From the NCBI GenBank assembly GCA_963926355.1, contig CAWUWW010000006.1, positions 1-64,000 of the forward strand: a stretch of DNA of 64,000 bases, read 5' to 3'. The DNA is from SCGC-AAA076-P13 sp963926355 (GTDB taxonomy: Bacteria > Pseudomonadota > Gammaproteobacteria > Magnimaribacterales > D2472). A program made the translations under genes and the position numbers. Under the pieces are notes generated by a model that saw only the letters and a program-made list of their open reading frames with translations, was not told the DNA's origin and made no database searches. Shown here piece after piece: positions 18,794 through 28,336 of this stretch. Every line of letters starts with the position of its first letter. Within the stretch, counting starts at the first letter, position 1.

Positions 18794-20674
18794 TTAAAAT
18801 ACTGAGTTGTTTAGATTTACTCTAGCATTATCAAATAGGTCTTCATTAATAATAATTGACATATTTTGAGTTGCTCTTTCCTCTGCAATACCTTTATAGG
18901 TATCTAATACTTTTGAAATATATTCATCACTTGGTTGATTTAATTCTAAAATATCAACTATAAACATATCGCCATTGCTTGAATCTATAGATACGGAGTT
19001 ACCAGAAGATTGCTTAAATAGCTCCGAGAGTACTTCAGGAGGAAATAATGAAGAATCTCTTTTAACCTCTACAAAATTATCTTTAACAATAAAATTATAA
19101 GCTGAGACAACAGATTCAAGTGTTCCATCTAATTTAGCCAAATTAAGTTCTTCAATAAGAAGAGCTTTCTTTTCTATAGCCTTCATACTAGATAGGTATT
19201 GAGAAACACTTCTTTTAGCTTCATCAAAGTTAATTAATGCTGATTCTTTAATATTATTAATAGAAAGAATAATAAAACTATCCTCAAGTTCTATAGCATG
19301 AGGAGTAGCAACTTCTGAATCGGAGGAAAATATATACTCACGAATTCTTTTATCATTAATATCAAATTTAAAATTATTTGCAGTAGAGTTATCACTAGAT
19401 AGAATATTTTGAGCTAAAGTCTCGCCTATTAATCCAATCGAAGAATTAGAAGAAATCATACTCTCCAACTCTACAAAATCATCGTTCATTAATGCAAGGG
19501 ATTCTGAAGTAACTAAATCTGAAATAATCTTATCTTCAAGCTCAGACAATAGCAGTATTTCTGCATCATTAATCTCTGTAACCTTTATTAAATGAAATGA
19601 GTCATCAAGTTCAACTATGGTGCTAGCATCTCCAACAATAAGGTCTTTAATTGCCTCACCAAACTCTGGAGGGAAAATATCAGCTGAAAAATATTCTAAA
19701 TCGCCGCCGGCATCTCTTGAAACAATATCATCACTAAAAATAGATGCTAATTCTTCAAAATTTTCACCGCTATCCAGTCTAGACTCTACATCCTCAGCAA
19801 CCTTATAAGCTTCTTCTGAAGAGGAGTGGTTACTTTTATCAATCATTATATGTGAGATCCTTGTTTGAGATCTTTCATTTGCTTTTAGTAAATATTCAGC
19901 ATAAGCATCTTCTACAAAACCCTCAGGGATTAAAACTTTATCTTTATAGTCATCTGATGTTAGGACGATATAATCGAATGATCTCTCTTCCTCTGAGTAA
20001 AATAAACCTTGATTGTTAGTGTAATACTCATTTAACTCTTCATTAGTGCTAGATATGGTTTGCTTTAATGCATCAAAATTAATTTTAACAAAATCTACAT
20101 TTATTGATTGCTCTGATAGCATTGCCAGGTCAAGAGACTCTTCTTTTGTTGCAAAATTTATTGAAGAGATGGCAGATCTGAAGATGTCTGCAGCAGTTAA
20201 GTTTGTCATTAGCTCTATGTAGCTTTCTTTAGTTTGTCCATTAGAGTTAACTTGAGCTTCATAGATCGCTTCATCAAAAATTCCATCAACTTGAAAATCT
20301 GGATTTTTAATAATATTTTTCTTTGCAACTTTTTTAGAATTATTATTTATCATCCCTATATTTCTAGCTTTTGATAAAAGTACCTTTTGAACAATTAACT
20401 GTTGTTTAATTTGATCCATTTGGGTCGCTTCGTCTAGTGAATTAAAATATTCTTCCCCAGCATCTCCGAATGCACTTTTGTATCTATCAATTGTAATGCT
20501 AGATGCAATATTAAAGTCTGTTTGTGATACGTCTTCGCCGTTGATAGTTCCTAGAGAACTTCCAAAAGCAGATGATAGTGATGATGTCCCAAGGAAAACA
20601 AATGGCAATGCGCAGCATGCGATTACGATAAATAGTCTAGGGCCCGTTAAAAAATTTCTTAGTGATTCAAGCAT
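18794..20674 (-). CDS. ppiD: Periplasmic folding chaperone PpiD (SurA-N plus parvulin domain)
   Basis: PpiD is an inner-membrane-anchored periplasmic chaperone that helps newly secreted proteins fold. The 626 residues begin MLESLRNFLTGPRLFIVIAC with one TM segment, followed by a SurA-type chaperone region, one parvulin domain (about SQTRISHIMID to FGEAIKDL), and a C-terminal helical region. I chose ATG 20674: an in-frame ATG at 20710 lies inside the hupB terminator hairpin. A TATAAT at 20684-20689 ends 9 nt before the start codon, so a near-leaderless transcript is possible, though no -35 is visible. The order lon-hupB-ppiD is conserved in gammaproteobacteria. Confidence 0.9.
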   Translation of the reverse strand: MLESLRNFLTGPRLFIVIACCALPFVFLGTSSLSSAFGSSLGTINGEDVSQTDFNIASSITIDRYKSAFGDAGEEYFNSLDEATQMDQIKQQLIVQKVLLSKARNIGMINNNSKKVAKKNIIKNPDFQVDGIFDEAIYEAQVNSNGQTKESYIELMTNLTAADIFRSAISSINFATKEESLDLAMLSEQSINVDFVKINFDALKQTISSTNEELNEYYTNNQGLFYSEEERSFDYIVLTSDDYKDKVLIPEGFVEDAYAEYLLKANERSQTRISHIMIDKSNHSSSEEAYKVAEDVESRLDSGENFEELASIFSDDIVSRDAGGDLEYFSADIFPPEFGEAIKDLIVGDASTIVELDDSFHLIKVTEINDAEILLLSELEDKIISDLVTSESLALMNDDFVELESMISSNSSIGLIGETLAQNILSSDNSTANNFKFDINDKRIREYIFSSDSEVATPHAIELEDSFIILSINNIKESALINFDEAKRSVSQYLSSMKAIEKKALLIEELNLAKLDGTLESVVSAYNFIVKDNFVEVKRDSSLFPPEVLSELFKQSSGNSVSIDSSNGDMFIVDILELNQPSDEYISKVLDTYKGIAEERATQNMSIIINEDLFDNARVNLNNSVF

Positions 20675-20696
20675 AGTATGTATATTATAGAATAAA

Positions 20697-20720
20697 AAAA
20701 GGGTGCACATGCACCCTTTT
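20697..20720. terminator. Rho-independent terminator of hupB
   Basis: A near-perfect palindrome AAAAGGGTGC-ACAT-GCACCCTTTT is followed on the minus strand by a run of seven Ts. It starts 14 nt after the hupB stop and separates hupB from ppiD. The opposite strand also has a T-run, but no plus-strand gene ends here. Confidence 0.85.
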
Positions 20721-20734
20721 AAAGTTTAAAAAGC

Positions 20735-21013
20735 TTAGCTGTTTTTAACCTTGTCTTTAAGGCCTTTACCGGCTTTAAATCCTGGTACTTTAGAAGCAGC
20801 AATGTGCATTGAAGCGCCTGTCTGAGGATTTCTTCCCTCTCTAGCAGCTCTATGTCTTACATTAAAAGTTCCAAAACCAACAAGTGATACAGAATCACCA
20901 TTACCTAAAGTATCACCGATACCTCCTAAAACAGCATCAACAGCTCTTCCTGCTGAAGCCTTGGAAAGATCTGCACTACTCGCAACCGCATCAATTAAAT
21001 CTGATTTATTCAT
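20735..21013 (-). CDS. hupB: DNA-binding protein HU-beta
   Basis: HU is the abundant nucleoid-associated, DNA-bending histone-like protein. The 92 residues start MNKSDLIDAVASSADLSKAS and contain the signature GFGTFNVRHRAAREGRNPQTG and the C-terminal FKAGKGLKDKV. The start is ATG 21013, which has a GAGGAG ribosome-binding site 8 nt upstream; an upstream in-frame GTG (21022) lies next to that site and is rejected. It stands between lon and ppiD as in E. coli hupB. Its own promoter and terminator suggest independent high expression. Confidence 0.96.
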   Translation of the reverse strand: MNKSDLIDAVASSADLSKASAGRAVDAVLGGIGDTLGNGDSVSLVGFGTFNVRHRAAREGRNPQTGASMHIAASKVPGFKAGKGLKDKVKNS

Positions 21014-21058
21014 ATTAAACACTCCTCTGTGTAATTTTTAGTTGTATAAATACCCCTC

Positions 21059-21087
21059 TATAATCGCTTTTTGTAGATAAAAGTCAA
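21059..21087 (-). promoter_or_regulatory. Probable promoter of hupB
   Basis: On the minus strand TTGACT (-35, 5 of 6) lies 17 bp from ATTATA, or 19 bp from TATAGA, in the gap between lon and hupB. The leader to the hupB ATG is about 40 nt and includes the strong GAGGAG site. Which hexamer is the true -10 is unclear. Confidence 0.5.
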
Positions 21088-21102
21088 GTAAATAAAGGGT
21101 TT

Positions 21103-23511
21103 TTAGTGAGTTTGTTTGTTTCCGTTTTTTGATGGATTATCCGAAGAAGATTTCGTTTTAGCCGTCTTAGTAATTTTTGAAAGAGGTGTAGGCTCCTTAA
21201 TTAAGGCAGAGGATATTACCTCATCAATCCATTCGACTGGAATAATGTTTAGAGACTCAGTAATTTGCTTAGGCATTTCTATTAAGTCAGGTTCATTTTC
21301 TTTGGGGATTATAACGTTTTTAATACCGCCTCTTTTTGCTGCTAGAAGCTTTTCTTTCAAGCCGCCAATTTTTAATATCTGACCTCTAAGGGTTATCTCT
21401 CCTGTCATTGCAGTATCTGCTCTAACAGGTATTCCGGTGAAGATTGATATAAGAGCAATAGCCATGGCACCTCCGGCACTAGGACCATCCTTTGGAGTGG
21501 CTCCTTCAGGTACATGAATATGAACGTCATATTTTTCATAAAAATTTGATTTTATTCCAAGAGAGTTTGCTCTCGACCTAACCACGGTAAGCGCAGCTTG
21601 AATAGATTCTTGCATAACATCACCAAGCGAGCCTGTTTTAATTATTCTACCTTTACCATCAACGTGAGATGCTTCTATTGTTAATAGCTCGCCGCCAACC
21701 TCGGTCCACGCCAAACCAGTTACCTGACCAATTGCATTATCTTTTTCTGCAATACCAAATTTAAATTTCTTTATGCCAGAGAATTTTTCTAAATTTTTAT
21801 TTGTAATTTTAGTTGGTCCATCTGTAGCTTTTTTGTTTAGCAATCTATCCTTAACTACCTTACGCAGTATTTTTGCTATTTGCCTTTCCAGACCTCTTAC
21901 ACCAGCCTCTCTTGTGTAATATCTTATTAAAGAGAGAATTACTTCTTTATCAAAATTAATCTCTCCATCTTTCAAACCATTTCTTTCTATCTGTTTTGGT
22001 AGAAGGTATTTATTAGCTATGCTTGTTTTTTCATCTTCTATATAGCCAGGTATTCTTATTATCTCCATTCTGTCTAGAAGAGGAGTAGGAATATTCAAAC
22101 TATTAGCAGTACATACAAACATTACCTCCGAAAGATCATAGTCAACTTCTAAGTAATGATCGCTAAATGAATTATTTTGCTCAGGATCTAAAACTTCAAG
22201 AAGTGCTGAAGCCGGATCGCCTCTACTATCCATTCCCATTTTATCTATCTCATCTAATAGAAATAAAGGATTTTTCACACCAATTTTAGAAAGTTTTTGA
22301 ATAATTTTTCCTGGCATAGAGCCAATATATGTTCTTCTATGGCCTCTTATTTCTGACTCATCTCTAACACCACCAAGCGACATTCTTACAAATTTTCTAT
22401 TTGTTGCTCTAGCTATTGACTCTCCAAGTGATGTCTTGCCGACACCGGGAGGACCAACCAAGCATATAACAGGTGCTTTCATTGATTTAACTCTTTTTTG
22501 CACTGCGAGATATTCAATAATTCTCTCTTTAACTTCCTCAAGACCGTGATGATCTTCTTCTAAAATATCTAGTGATGATTGGATGTCTGAATTAATTTTA
22601 GATTTCTTTTTCCACGGAACTTCTATCATACAATCAAGATAAGATCTAACAACAGATGCTTCTGCAGATGATGGGGACATGTGTTTAAATTTAGATAGCT
22701 CGCTTTTTGCTTTTTTAAGGGCATCCTTCGGCATTCCTGAAGAATTTATTTTTTCTTCTAGAACATCCAATTCATCTCCCTCATCACCTAACTCGCCTAG
22801 CTCTTTTTGAGCTGCTTTAATTTGCTCATTTAGATAATATTCTCTTTGAGATTTTTCCATCTGCTTTTTAACACGATCTCTTATTTTTTTTTCTACATCA
22901 ACAACATCAAGCTGGGATTCAATAAAAGTTAATAATTTCTCAGCTCTAATTTTTAGATCTGCAATTTCTAAAACCTCCTGCTTCTTTGCAGCATCAATTG
23001 GTAAATGACTTGATATCGAATCAATCAATCTAGACAGGTCATCAAGAGAGTCAACTGTTGATACTATTTCGGGAGGAATTCTTTTGGTGATACTGATGTA
23101 ATCTTCAAACTTTGCTTTAATAAATCTAACTAAATTTGAAGAATCAGCTTCTTTCAGTGGAATATCTTCGATAGTTGTAACTCGTGCAACTGAGTAATTA
23201 TCTTTGGTTAAAACTTTTTCAATGGAGCATCTCTTATAGCCTTCTACTAGAACCTTCATTGTTCCGTCTGGTAGTTTTATTAACTGAAGTAGGTTGCTTA
23301 TAGAGGCGCCTTTATTCATATCAGCAAATGAAGGGTCTTCAACTGCTGGGTCTATCTGGCTTACAAGAACGAGCTTTTTATTAGAAGACATTGCTGCATT
23401 AAGAGCTTGCACTGATTTAGGCCTTCCTACAAATAAAGTAGTTACTATTCCAGGAAAAACGACAACGTCTCTCAGAGGAATTAAAGGGAGGTCTGATTTA
23501 ATTTCTTTCAT
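21103..23511 (-). CDS. lon: ATP-dependent Lon protease
   Basis: Lon is the cytoplasmic AAA+ serine protease that degrades misfolded and regulatory proteins. The 802 residues include the N-terminal substrate-binding LON domain (LPLIPLRDVVVFPG), the AAA+ module with Walker A GPPGVGKTS, Walker B FLLDEIDKMG, and the C-terminal protease domain with catalytic Ser in PKDGPSAGGAMA and Lys about 43 residues later. The length is near that of E. coli Lon (784). The C-terminal tail is Ser/Lys/Thr-rich and probably disordered. It lies 30 nt downstream of clpX on the same strand, the conserved clpP-clpX-lon-hupB order. Confidence 0.97.
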   Translation of the reverse strand: MKEIKSDLPLIPLRDVVVFPGIVTTLFVGRPKSVQALNAAMSSNKKLVLVSQIDPAVEDPSFADMNKGASISNLLQLIKLPDGTMKVLVEGYKRCSIEKVLTKDNYSVARVTTIEDIPLKEADSSNLVRFIKAKFEDYISITKRIPPEIVSTVDSLDDLSRLIDSISSHLPIDAAKKQEVLEIADLKIRAEKLLTFIESQLDVVDVEKKIRDRVKKQMEKSQREYYLNEQIKAAQKELGELGDEGDELDVLEEKINSSGMPKDALKKAKSELSKFKHMSPSSAEASVVRSYLDCMIEVPWKKKSKINSDIQSSLDILEEDHHGLEEVKERIIEYLAVQKRVKSMKAPVICLVGPPGVGKTSLGESIARATNRKFVRMSLGGVRDESEIRGHRRTYIGSMPGKIIQKLSKIGVKNPLFLLDEIDKMGMDSRGDPASALLEVLDPEQNNSFSDHYLEVDYDLSEVMFVCTANSLNIPTPLLDRMEIIRIPGYIEDEKTSIANKYLLPKQIERNGLKDGEINFDKEVILSLIRYYTREAGVRGLERQIAKILRKVVKDRLLNKKATDGPTKITNKNLEKFSGIKKFKFGIAEKDNAIGQVTGLAWTEVGGELLTIEASHVDGKGRIIKTGSLGDVMQESIQAALTVVRSRANSLGIKSNFYEKYDVHIHVPEGATPKDGPSAGGAMAIALISIFTGIPVRADTAMTGEITLRGQILKIGGLKEKLLAAKRGGIKNVIIPKENEPDLIEMPKQITESLNIIPVEWIDEVISSALIKEPTPLSKITKTAKTKSSSDNPSKNGNKQTH

Positions 23512-23541
23512 AACTCCAATATAGGGATTGTTATGAAAATA

Positions 23542-24801
23542 TCAATTGGCAGATGATGATTTTTTACTAGTTGTTTTAAGAAGCCTAATTGGTTCAGATC
23601 TAGATATGACTGTATTCTCATCAATAATAACCTTCTCTAGGTCGCTATTTGGAAGTCCGAACATTGTTTCCATCAATAACTCTTCCATTATTGAACGTAG
23701 TCCTCTAGCTCCTGTCTTTCTTTTAATAGCTTGTTTAGCAATCTCTACCAAGGCCTCATCTCTAAATGTTAACTCAACATTATCAATTTCAAAAAGATGT
23801 TTGTATTGATTTACTAATGCATTTTTAGGCTCTTTAAGAATTCTAACTAATGCATGCTCGTCAAGCTCATGAAGACTCGATATAACAGGAAGTCGGCCAA
23901 CAAATTCTGGAATTAATCCATATTTAACTAGATCATCTGGCTCTAATTCATCAATATTACTCGTAATAGGGAGAACGTTAGATTTTGAGCTGACTTCTGC
24001 TCCAAACCCTATTCCAACATTACTATTTCTTAAACTAATAACTTTATCTAAACCTGAGAATGCTCCCCCGCAAATAAAAAGAATATTAGACGTATCTACC
24101 TGGATAAACTCTTGTTGTGGATGCTTTCTGCCACCTTGAGGTGGTATTGAAGCAACAGTACCTTCAATTAATTTTAATAGTGCCTGTTGAACTCCTTCAC
24201 CTGAAACATCTCTTGTAATTGAAGGGTTGTCAGATTTTCTAGCAATCTTATCAATCTCATCAATATAAACAATTCCAAGCTGAGCTCTTTCCGGGTCATA
24301 GTCAGATTTCTGTAATAATTTTTGGATGATATTCTCCACGTCTTCACCTACATAGCCAGCTTCAGTAAGAGTGGTTGCGTCAGCTATAGCAAAAGGAACA
24401 TTTAAAACTTTAGCTAAAGTTTGTGCTAATAAGGTTTTACCGCTTCCTGTTGGACCAAGAAGCAATACATTACTCTTTTGAAGTTCGACCGCATCCTTGG
24501 ATGTATTCTTTTTTAATCTCTTGTAATGATTGTAAACAGCAACTGAAAGAACTTTCTTTGCTTTTTCTTGGCCAATTACATACTCATCAAGTTTATTGAA
24601 TATCTCCAAAGGTGATGGAAGTTCTTCTAATGGATTATCATCCTCACCGCTCTTAATTTCTTCTTCTATAATATCGTTACAAAGATCAACACATTCATTA
24701 CAAATATAAACACTAGGACCGGCTATTAATTTCTTAACCTCGTCTTGAACCTTGCCACAAAATGAGCAATTTAATTTATCTGAAGAAGTTTTACTTGCCA
24801 T
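23542..24801 (-). CDS. clpX: ATP-dependent Clp protease ATP-binding subunit ClpX
   Basis: ClpX is the AAA+ unfoldase that feeds tagged substrates to ClpP. The 419-residue protein has the N-terminal zinc domain (CSFCGK and CNECVDLC), Walker A GPTGSGKT, Walker B VYIDEIDKIA, and the IGFGAEV pore-2/IGF loop region that docks to ClpP. I place the start at ATG 24801 (MASKTSSDKLNCSFCGK), which has AGAGGT about 8 nt upstream. A longer in-frame ATG at 24819 would place that site inside the gene. The chosen start overlaps clpP by 11 nt, so translation is probably coupled. Confidence 0.97.
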   Translation of the reverse strand: MASKTSSDKLNCSFCGKVQDEVKKLIAGPSVYICNECVDLCNDIIEEEIKSGEDDNPLEELPSPLEIFNKLDEYVIGQEKAKKVLSVAVYNHYKRLKKNTSKDAVELQKSNVLLLGPTGSGKTLLAQTLAKVLNVPFAIADATTLTEAGYVGEDVENIIQKLLQKSDYDPERAQLGIVYIDEIDKIARKSDNPSITRDVSGEGVQQALLKLIEGTVASIPPQGGRKHPQQEFIQVDTSNILFICGGAFSGLDKVISLRNSNVGIGFGAEVSSKSNVLPITSNIDELEPDDLVKYGLIPEFVGRLPVISSLHELDEHALVRILKEPKNALVNQYKHLFEIDNVELTFRDEALVEIAKQAIKRKTGARGLRSIMEELLMETMFGLPNSDLEKVIIDENTVISRSEPIRLLKTTSKKSSSAN

Positions 24802-25405
24802 TAATTGGACCTCTTTCATTGAGTATTTTATCGACTATGCCGTAAGATTTAGCAGAGGCTGCATCTAAAAAATTATCTCTATCAGTATCTTTTTCTATTT
24901 TCTTAATTGTCTGACCTGTATGTTTAGCAAGTATTTCATTAACAACTTTTTTCATATGAAGAATTTCTTTTGCATGAATTTCAAAATCAGAGGCTTGGCC
25001 CTGGAAACCACCTAAAGGTTGATGAATCATAATTCTAGAATTTGGAAGTGCAAATCGTTTTCCTTTTTCACCTCCAGCTAAAAGAATTGCTCCCATACTA
25101 GCTGCTTGACCAATACATAATGTTGATATCGATGCAGATATGAACTGCATGGTATCGTATATTGCAAGTCCAGCTGAAATACTTCCGCCCGGTGAATTTA
25201 TATAAATTGATATATCTTTTTCTGGATTTTCTGACTCTAAGAATAAAAGCTGTGCAACTACAAGGTTTGACATATAGTCATCAACCTGTCCTGTTAAGAA
25301 TATAACTCTTTCCTTGAGAAGCCTTGAGTAAATATCAAAGGACCTCTCCCCCCTTGGAGTCTGCTCTATTACCATCGGAATTAATGCTGATTGTATCTCG
25401 TTCAT
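24791..25405 (-). CDS. clpP: ATP-dependent Clp protease proteolytic subunit ClpP
   Basis: ClpP is the tetradecameric serine protease chamber served by ClpX. The 204 residues contain the catalytic Ser in GQAASMGAILLAGG, the His in RIMIHQPLGG, and the Asp in DRDNFLDAASAKSYG. IYINSPGGSISAGLAIYDTM is the classical ClpP oxyanion-hole region. It lies 6 nt downstream of tig and overlaps clpX, completing a tig-clpP-clpX-lon-hupB-ppiD run with all genes on the minus strand. The length and active-site triad are normal. Confidence 0.98.
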   Translation of the reverse strand: MNEIQSALIPMVIEQTPRGERSFDIYSRLLKERVIFLTGQVDDYMSNLVVAQLLFLESENPEKDISIYINSPGGSISAGLAIYDTMQFISASISTLCIGQAASMGAILLAGGEKGKRFALPNSRIMIHQPLGGFQGQASDFEIHAKEILHMKKVVNEILAKHTGQTIKKIEKDTDRDNFLDAASAKSYGIVDKILNERGPINGK

Positions 25406-25411
25406 ATCTAC

Positions 25412-26707
25412 CTATTTATTTGAAAGATCGGAAAATTTTATTACCTTACTTTTAGATTTAAGGGCATTTTCTAATTTTTCAACTAGTTGCTCCTCTAATA
25501 CTATCATTTTAAATTGATCTAATTGTTGAGGCTGACTTTCAACCCATTTCTTAAATTGATCAGAATCTTTATATTTAGTCGATTCTCTCTCTATATAATC
25601 ATCAACATTTTCTTTAGTCACTGTTATTTCAAAATGTTTAATTAATTCTGAAAAAAGCAGGTCTAGCTTTACTCTTTTTTCTGCATTTTCCATAAATGAA
25701 TCTTTTGAAAACAAGTCATCGCCAGCATTTTCTTCGGTATGACCTATCCTCATTAACGCATCTTTACGCATTAAATCAGCCTGTTCATTAACAGTAACCT
25801 TTGGAACTGAAATAGTATTTGTTTTTAAAAGAGTCTCATAAATAGATTCTTTTGTAAGATCTTTTTCCTGAATTGCCACTTCTTTTTTCATTCTATTTGT
25901 AATTTCTTTTTTAAAGGAAGCTTTATCTTTTACTTCCATTTCTAATTTAGTGAATAGCTCTTTGTCTATTTTTGCAGGCTTTAATTCTTGAACAGTTTTT
26001 AAATTAATCTTAAATTCAGCCTCAATACCTGCAAGATCTTTTTTAAAATAATCATCCGGAAAAGTAGATTTAATAGAGAATTCGGATGGTTCTTTTCCAA
26101 GAATAGAATCCTCAAAGCCTGGTATCATTGAGTTACTACCAAGAACTAATTTAAAATCTAGAGCTGAATTTCCTTCAAACTCTTCGCCATTTATCATTCC
26201 AGTAAAGTCTAAAATGACCTGATCATCTTTTTTTGACTTTCTACTTACATCCTTCCATTCGCCATATCTCTTAACGATATCTTTGATAGCTAAATCAATG
26301 TCATCATCTTCAATTAAGATTGAAACCTCTTCGTAACTAGTCCATCTGCTTAACTTAGGCTTGATATCAGGAAAAACTTCAAAAGTTGCAGAGTAAGAAA
26401 TTGGCTTTAAAGGGTCTTCACTTTCTAGATCTACCGTTGGAGGTGATGCTGGTCTTAAATTATTTTCTGCTAATGCCGGAGGATAAGAATTTTGAATTAA
26501 TTCATTAATAACATCTCCGTGTATAGATGCTCCATATCTTTGTTTTAGAACATCGCTAGGGACTTTGCCCTTTCTAAAGCCATCAAGCTTTGCTTCTTTT
26601 TTGATATTATTAATCTTGGATTCAAATTTTGAATTGTACTCATCTACAGGAATTGAAACTGTTAATTTTCTTTCTAAATCCTTGAGTTTTTTTAACTTAC
26701 TGGTCAT
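25412..26707 (-). CDS. tig: Trigger factor (ribosome-associated chaperone and prolyl isomerase)
   Basis: Trigger factor binds near the ribosome exit tunnel and folds nascent chains. The 431 residues have the N-terminal ribosome-binding domain with the motif GFRKGKVP, the FKBP-type PPIase domain in the middle (DQVILDFTGMINGEEF, ALDFKLVLGSNSMIPGFEDSI), and a long helical C-terminal chaperone region. The start is ATG 26707, with AGGA 7 nt upstream; a longer open frame runs back into tRNA-His and is an artefact. The start codon lies only 18 nt after the tRNA CCA end, so the mRNA is probably released by tRNA 3' processing or starts upstream of the tRNA. Confidence 0.96.
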   Translation of the reverse strand: MTSKLKKLKDLERKLTVSIPVDEYNSKFESKINNIKKEAKLDGFRKGKVPSDVLKQRYGASIHGDVINELIQNSYPPALAENNLRPASPPTVDLESEDPLKPISYSATFEVFPDIKPKLSRWTSYEEVSILIEDDDIDLAIKDIVKRYGEWKDVSRKSKKDDQVILDFTGMINGEEFEGNSALDFKLVLGSNSMIPGFEDSILGKEPSEFSIKSTFPDDYFKKDLAGIEAEFKINLKTVQELKPAKIDKELFTKLEMEVKDKASFKKEITNRMKKEVAIQEKDLTKESIYETLLKTNTISVPKVTVNEQADLMRKDALMRIGHTEENAGDDLFSKDSFMENAEKRVKLDLLFSELIKHFEITVTKENVDDYIERESTKYKDSDQFKKWVESQPQQLDQFKMIVLEEQLVEKLENALKSKSKVIKFSDLSNK

Positions 26708-26725
26708 ATGATTTCCTAATTTAAA

Positions 26726-26803
26726 TGGGGCGAGCGATGGGGTTCGAACCCACGGCCTCCGGAGCCACAATCCAGCGCTCTAACCAACTGAGCTACGCCC
26801 GCC
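26726..26803 (-). tRNA. tRNA-His (anticodon GTG)
   Basis: On the minus strand a full cloverleaf folds: acceptor GCGGGCG/CGCTCGC, the extra 5' G at -1 opposite C73 that is specific to tRNA-His, D-arm GCTCAGTTGG, anticodon loop TTGTGGC in stem CTGGA/TCCGG, T-loop TTCGAAC, and encoded CCA. It lies directly upstream of tig on the same strand. Confidence 0.97.
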
Positions 26804-26935
26804 ACGAAACGAGACATTATAGATTAAAAATTACTATTATTAATTTTTTATTAAGCTAATATTATGATTAATGAAATTAATTCTGTTTATTTAATAGTTT
26901 TAACATCAAAGTATTTATATATCGAAGGGGGTATT

Positions 26936-28336
26936 ATGAATAACTTTCTAGAAGACACCACCAGGTTTGTTAATCAAGCTATAAAATTTATACCAATATC
27001 AAAAGGTCTTGCAAATAAAATTACGACCTGCAACTCAACCTATACAGTTAGATTTGGGGTTAGGCTTCGGGGGGATATATATACCTTTGAAGGATGGCGC
27101 TCTGTTCATTCTGAACACATGGAGCCAACTAAAGGCGGTATCAGGTTTGATCTAGCAACTAATGTAAGTGAAATAGAGGCCCTTGCTGCATTAATGTCCT
27201 ACAAAAATGCAATAATTAATGTACCTTTTGGTGGATCTAAAGGCGGGCTTAAAATTAACCCTCATGAGTGGGAAGATTTTGAAATTGAAAAGATAACTAG
27301 AAGATTTGCTCAGGAGTTAATTAAAAGAGATCTTATAAGCCCATCACAGAATGTTCCTGCACCAGACATCGGAACTTCCTCTAGAGAAATGGCATGGATT
27401 GCAGATGAATATAGAAAACTTAAATCAACTGACATAAATGCAGCCGCTTGTGTTACAGGTAAACCAATCAATAAAAATGGGCTGCCTGGAAGAGAAGAAG
27501 CAACTGGACGAGGAATACAATATATAGCTAGAGAGTTTTATAAAAATAAAGATCTTTTATCAAAATTTGGACTTAGTGAAAATCTAAAAAATAAATCCAT
27601 GATTGTTCAAGGGCTTGGGAATGTTGGTTATCATGCATCTAAGTTTTTAACAGAAGATGAAAATGTAAAACTAATTGGCATAGCTGAATATAACGGCGGT
27701 ATTTTTAATGAAAACGGTATTAACGTTGAGCATGCAAAAAAATTCTTTATAAAACATAAAACATTTAAAAATTACACTAAAGCTAAATTCATTAAAGATG
27801 GTTCGCTTTTATTTAAAAAAGAGTGTGACATATTGATACCCGCTGCTAGAGAAAATGTCATTACTGAAAAAAATGCGGGTTCAATTAGAGCTAAGTTAAT
27901 TATTGAAGCTGCTAATGGACCTATAAGCTATGCAGCAAATAAAATTCTTAATAAAATGAATGTTTTCATAATACCAGACATACTTGCAAACTCTGGTGGA
28001 GTAGCTGTAAGTTATTTTGAATGGGTAAAAAATATTAGGCATATTAGATTTGGGAGACTGGAAAAAAGAGAAAATGCAGTTCGATACACTACTTTAATTG
28101 AAGCGATAGAAACTATGACGGGCAAGACTATGCCAGAAAAATATAAAAGCAATTTTATTAATGGGGTTGATGAAATTGACTTAGTGAGATCTGGACTTGA
28201 TGACATGATGATTGACGGATTTCAAGAGGTAAAAAAAGCTTACTTAGAAAATAATAAAATACCTGATTTTAGAACTGCTGCCTATAAGGTTGCTATAGAA
28301 AAAATAGCTTTGTCATATGATTTTATAGGACTTTAG
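26936..28336 (+). CDS. gdhA: Glutamate dehydrogenase (Glu/Leu/Phe/Val dehydrogenase family)
   Basis: This enzyme interconverts glutamate with 2-oxoglutarate and ammonia. The 466 residues contain the catalytic region GGIRFD and NVPFGGSKGGL (substrate Lys), VPAPDIGTSSREMAWIADEY, and the Rossmann motif QGLGNVGYHAS. The start is ATG 26936, preceded by AAGGGGG 7-8 nt upstream; a longer frame from 26864 would add 24 unrelated residues and is rejected. The motif pattern is that of hexameric GDH rather than Leu or Phe dehydrogenase. It is transcribed away from tRNA-His. NAD versus NADP preference cannot be settled from the motif alone. Its 3' end overlaps the convergent GST-like gene by 14 bp. Confidence 0.9.
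   Translation: MNNFLEDTTRFVNQAIKFIPISKGLANKITTCNSTYTVRFGVRLRGDIYTFEGWRSVHSEHMEPTKGGIRFDLATNVSEIEALAALMSYKNAIINVPFGGSKGGLKINPHEWEDFEIEKITRRFAQELIKRDLISPSQNVPAPDIGTSSREMAWIADEYRKLKSTDINAAACVTGKPINKNGLPGREEATGRGIQYIAREFYKNKDLLSKFGLSENLKNKSMIVQGLGNVGYHASKFLTEDENVKLIGIAEYNGGIFNENGINVEHAKKFFIKHKTFKNYTKAKFIKDGSLLFKKECDILIPAARENVITEKNAGSIRAKLIIEAANGPISYAANKILNKMNVFIIPDILANSGGVAVSYFEWVKNIRHIRFGRLEKRENAVRYTTLIEAIETMTGKTMPEKYKSNFINGVDEIDLVRSGLDDMMIDGFQEVKKAYLENNKIPDFRTAAYKVAIEKIALSYDFIGL

Noticed and set aside
21104..23500. Short plus-strand frames (88 and 76 codons) inside lon
   Set aside because: They are shadows of the lon reading frame with no start signals or domain.
26708..26770. N-terminal extension of tig
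   Set aside because: It reads through the tRNA-His gene; ATG 26707 has its own ribosome-binding site and a normal trigger factor start.
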